From positions 1-8,514 of the forward strand of contig JAISXC010000115.1 of assembly GCA_031270875.1 (NCBI GenBank): a stretch of DNA of 8,514 nucleotides, given 5' to 3'. This document shows positions 6,373 through 8,514 of this stretch, in pieces. Within the stretch, counting starts at the first letter, position 1; each line of letters begins with the position of its first letter. This DNA comes from Desulfovibrio sp. GTDB taxonomy: Bacteria > Desulfobacterota > Desulfovibrionia > Desulfovibrionales > Desulfovibrionaceae. Below the pieces are notes generated by a model. It saw only the letters and a program-made list of their open reading frames with translations, searched no databases and was not told the origin of the DNA. Position numbers and translations under genes: made by a program.

Positions 6373-6710
6373 GCACATTTTGCCTTGATGTGTCCTCTCA
6401 GAATTGTACCAGTCTATCCATGCGTCCAGATCGGCCTGTAGCTCTTCCAGAGAATGATACAGTTTCCGCCGGAAGGCAACCTGATAAAACTCCTGCAAGA
6501 TGGTTTTGTGGAAGCGTTCGCAGATGCCGTTTGTCTGCGGATGCCGGGTCTTGGTATGCTCTATGCCGTTTACACCAAGGTATAGCTCATAATCATGCTT
6601 TTCAAGCTTTCCGCAGTATTCCGTGCCTCTGTCCGTCAGGATGCGAATATGCCCATTTCCTGTGAAGTGAAGAAAGGCAAAACGCGGTCATTGAGCAACT
6701 CAGCGCCGGT
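6373..6710 (-). pseudogene. IS481-family transposase remnant (internal fragment, frameshifted)
   Basis: Reading the minus strand from about 6708 leftward gives AELLNDRVLPFF, a lost base near 6645-6648, then RILTDRGTEYCGKLEKHD..., PQTNGICERFHKTILQEF and a tail ending NSERTHQGKMC at 6373. These are the middle and end of an integrase-core (DDE) transposase of IS481 type. The second catalytic Asp is in LTDRG (6633-6631) and the Glu in GICERF. The first catalytic Asp, the N-terminal DNA-binding part and the C-terminal residues after GKMC are missing, and no terminal inverted repeat remains. Without the frameshift the fragment would be about 110 residues. It cannot encode an active transposase. The left break falls 5-18 bases after the phosphofructokinase stop, and the right break is joined directly to a phage-type gene fragment. 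The family call rests on recalled motifs; the DDE integrase-core assignment is firmer than the exact IS family. Confidence 0.78.
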
Positions 6711-7191
6711 GATGGGCGAAACGGCGTCGTAGAACGCCCCCAGGCCGCTGCGGTAGCTGATGGGCCTGCCCCACAGGTCGCGGCGAACGGGCAGGTCTTT
6801 GGCCAGGCCGGGGATGCGGGCCTTCATGCCGTCAAGCATGGAGTTGATTTCAAGCCGGTACGGGTCCTGCTGCCGGGCGACTTCCGCGATGGCCGAGGGC
6901 ACGAAGGAACCGGCGAAGCGTTGGGCAAAGCCCTCCGCGCGCATCTTCGGATTGGCGAGAACTTCAACGATGTCCGCCAGCCCCCGCATGTAACTCTTGC
7001 TCATGACGTTGCCCGCGATGGTCGCGGCAAAGAAGATCGCGGCCTCGTCGGCGTCCACATCCCTGTCCTCATGATCCATGTGGGTCACGACTTCGGCTAT
7101 GTCGGCGGCAATGCCCAGGGTTGCCCTTGTCCAGAGAAATGAACGGGCGGTCGGGGTCGTCGTCGAAAATATCGAAATTCAGAAGGTAAAT
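6708..7191 (-). pseudogene. C-terminal fragment of a large phage/prophage virion-type protein
   Basis: The minus strand encodes, from right to left, FDIFDDDPDRPFISLDK (in one frame, about 7179-7127), then ATLGIAADIAEVVTH, MSKSYMRGLADIVEVL, FAGSFVPSAIAEVARQ, SMLDGMKARIPG, RRDLWGRPISYRSGLG and YDAVSPI (in the next frame, to about 6711). One extra base in the CCC run at 7124-7126 explains the frame change. The RSYxRG...FVPS...ARIPG...RRDLWG...VSPI pattern resembles the C-terminal part of very large phage proteins thought to be internal or DNA-ejection components. I recall this pattern rather than having checked it, so the role is tentative. The start codon, most of the N-terminal body and the natural end are gone; after VSPI the frame passes straight into transposase sequence. 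A GTG at 7088 gives a 150-codon open frame, but that is a chimera and not a gene. Confidence 0.6.
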
Positions 7192-7192
7192 A

Positions 7193-7206
7193 TAATTATA
7201 TAATTA
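7193..7206. repeat. 14-bp AT palindrome TAATTATATAATTA in an AT-rich patch
   Basis: The sequence is a perfect inverted repeat and also contains a tandem 8-base repeat, TATAATTA (7191-7198 and 7199-7206). It sits in about 50 bases of very AT-rich DNA (roughly 7185-7230) at the right end of the phage fragment, in a window otherwise well above half G+C. It may mark the edge of the mobile debris or be an operator or curved DNA upstream of the chemoreceptor gene. Nothing in the sequence decides between these. Confidence 0.4.
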
Positions 7207-7234
7207 GTCAATAATCTCATATAGATAAAAACGC

Positions 7235-7262
7235 TTGCGCAAACTCTCTGCCTGCGTATTAT
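7235..7262 (+). promoter_or_regulatory. Predicted sigma70 promoter for the chemoreceptor gene
   Basis: TTGCGC (7235-7240), a 16-base spacer and TATTAT (7257-7262) form a sigma70-like promoter. The transcript would start near 7269 with a leader of about 80 bases. I looked for a flagellar sigma28 site (TAAA-N15-GCCGATAA) and did not find one. Confidence 0.4.
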
Positions 7263-7348
7263 CTGTCTTGTCTTTCAGGGGTATGCGCGCGGAAGACGTC
7301 ACAGAAGGCGATTTCGCCCGATTTTCGTTAAAAACGGTCAGGTCAGAC

Positions 7349-8514
7349 ATGCTTCGTAAATATTCCATAGGAACGCGTATTACTGCCATCATCAGCATTC
7401 TGCTGCTGTGCATCGCAGCATTGATCGTCACCATCATCTTTACGGCTGAAAGCGTCCAGGACAGCGGGCTTGCCGACGCCGAGCGGGTGATGCTTGAAGG
7501 GGAAAAAAACAAACTGCAGCTCGGCACACACACCATTGCCGTGGCTCTCGGCAAGGCGCTTGCGGGAGTCGAGGATCCTGCCCGGCAGGCAGAAATTATC
7601 GGCAACTATATCAATGAGATCCGCTTCGAAACCGACAAGTCCGGCTATTATTTCGTTTATAGGGGCACGGTCGTTTTTGTGCATCCTGTGCAGCCCAAGC
7701 TGGTCGGCAAAGATCTCGGGCAGACAAAGGATGCCGGAGGCGTGTATTATGTCAGCGATCTGAACAAGGCTGCCCGGAAAGGCGGTGGTTTCGTCTCCTT
7801 TATTTTCGGCAAGCCCCAGCCGGGTGGAAGTGTGTCCAATGCTCCCAAACTGGCCTACGTGGAAATGATTCCGGGTACCGACCTCTGGATTTCAACAGGC
7901 ATTTATATAGACAATATTGATGCCTATAAGGCCGACATGACAAAGCGCATGTCCGGCAAGCTGTTCAGCCGTATGCTGATCGTCGTGGGCAGCGTACTTG
8001 GTCTGGTCCTTTTCATCCTGTTGCCTTTGTGCTTCTTCACCGTGCGCTCCATCTCCCGCCCGCTCAAGAATACTACTGACGCCGCCCAGGAAATCGCCGG
8101 AGGCAACCTCAAAGTGGTCCTTGCCGTCGATGGCGCGGATGAAGTCACTGCCCTGCAAAAATCCCTGCTGGATATGGCCCGCAACCTGCACAACGGGTTC
8201 GCCGAAATCCAGGCCAAGGAGGCTGAAGCCCTGGCCCAGGCGGAATCCGCCCAAAAAGCCGCCCAGGAAGCAAAGCAGGCCATGGTCAAGGCCGACGAAG
8301 CCACCAGCAACATGATGCAGGCTGCTTCCCACCTGGAAAACGCCGCTCACGAAATGAAATCGGCGGTAGCCGCCATTTCCGGAAGTACCTTGAATATCAG
8401 GGAAGGCGCAGCTGTCCAAGGCAGGCGTATCAACGACATCCTGCTCGCCATGGAGCAGTTGAATTCCAGTGTGCTGGAAATCGCCAGAAGCACGGGCATG
8501 GCAGCGAACAAGTC
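7349..8514 (+). CDS. Methyl-accepting chemotaxis protein with single Cache sensor (3' end off the edge)
   Basis: The open frame of 388 codons runs to the right edge. A basic start (MLRKYSIGTR) leads into TM1 (about 12-32), a periplasmic sensor (about 35-205), TM2 (about 208-231), a HAMP domain (about 231-282, starting TVRSISRPLK), a long Ala/Glu/Lys coiled coil and the first part of the cytoplasmic signalling domain. The sensor fits a single Cache (sCache_2) domain: TDKSGYYFVYRGTVVFVHP, then GKDLGQTKDAGG, AARKGGGFVSFIFGKP, APKLAYVEMIPGTDLWISTG and IYIDNID. Such sensors bind small organic ligands outside the membrane and control the CheA kinase; the ligand is not deducible here. The conserved hairpin tip that contacts CheA/CheW and most methylation sites lie beyond the window. 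ATG 7349 is preferred, with a weak AGGT at 7340-7343. An in-frame ATG at 7283 would add 22 charged residues before TM1 and has its G-run only a couple of bases upstream. Confidence 0.92.
   Translation, partial: MLRKYSIGTRITAIISILLLCIAALIVTIIFTAESVQDSGLADAERVMLEGEKNKLQLGTHTIAVALGKALAGVEDPARQAEIIGNYINEIRFETDKSGYYFVYRGTVVFVHPVQPKLVGKDLGQTKDAGGVYYVSDLNKAARKGGGFVSFIFGKPQPGGSVSNAPKLAYVEMIPGTDLWISTGIYIDNIDAYKADMTKRMSGKLFSRMLIVVGSVLGLVLFILLPLCFFTVRSISRPLKNTTDAAQEIAGGNLKVVLAVDGADEVTALQKSLLDMARNLHNGFAEIQAKEAEALAQAESAQKAAQEAKQAMVKADEATSNMMQAASHLENAAHEMKSAVAAISGSTLNIREGAAVQGRRINDILLAMEQLNSSVLEIARSTGMAANK

Noticed and set aside
5032..6498. 488-codon minus-strand frame opposite the phosphofructokinase gene
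   Set aside because: Its first 40 or so codons are the transposase remnant and the rest is antisense to a gene with clear family motifs. It is an artefact of GC-rich codon use.
7283..7348. Upstream in-frame ATG as the chemoreceptor start
   Set aside because: It adds 22 charged residues before a normal MCP N-terminus, and its nearest G-rich run is only about two bases away.
1..8514. CRISPR array, tRNA or rRNA gene, intact prophage or defence system
   Set aside because: No regularly spaced repeats, cloverleaf-like sequence or rRNA segments were seen by eye, and the only mobile DNA is the decayed material at 6373-7191.

Overview
The window looks like chromosomal DNA of a GC-rich, anaerobic, hydrogenase-bearing deltaproteobacterium, most likely Desulfovibrio or a close relative. 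This is inferred from the nickel-hydrogenase maturation genes hypA and hypB, a long-form 6-phosphofructokinase, an sCache-type chemoreceptor and the codon use. No rRNA or other marker gene settles the species.

Layout, left to right. Positions 1-377 (minus strand) hold the N-terminal half of a membrane-anchored, Pro/Ala-rich protein that runs off the left edge. A divergent gap follows, then a tightly packed plus-strand cluster: hypA (534-887), hypB (904-1572), a one-TM SPOR-domain protein (about 1556-2191) and a bifunctional mannose-1-phosphate guanylyltransferase/mannose-6-phosphate isomerase (2210-3847). Converging on it from the minus strand is an HD-domain protein (3681-4919). Its 3' end lies antisense to an unusual C-terminal extension of the guanylyltransferase. 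The HD gene and a plus-strand phosphofructokinase (5047-6354) are divergent. They appear to share one promoter region in which two sigma70-like promoters use the same TATA-like -10 block in opposite directions.

The 1 kb between the phosphofructokinase and the next gene (6355-7348) is a graveyard of mobile DNA. An internal piece of an IS481-type transposase (minus strand, one frameshift, both ends missing) is joined in frame to the C-terminal part of a phage-type protein (also frameshifted). An AT-rich stretch with a 14-bp palindrome comes next. A methyl-accepting chemotaxis protein (7349 to the right edge, plus strand) closes the window, with its signalling tip outside.

Functionally, HypA and HypB load nickel into [NiFe] hydrogenase, the guanylyltransferase/isomerase makes GDP-mannose for surface glycans, the SPOR protein probably binds septal peptidoglycan, phosphofructokinase commits sugar to glycolysis, and the chemoreceptor senses a small ligand. 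I see no convincing undescribed defence or mobile system. The points most worth a second look are the chimeric pseudogenes, the antisense-overlapping tail of the guanylyltransferase, the shared divergent promoter and the mixed signature of the phosphofructokinase.
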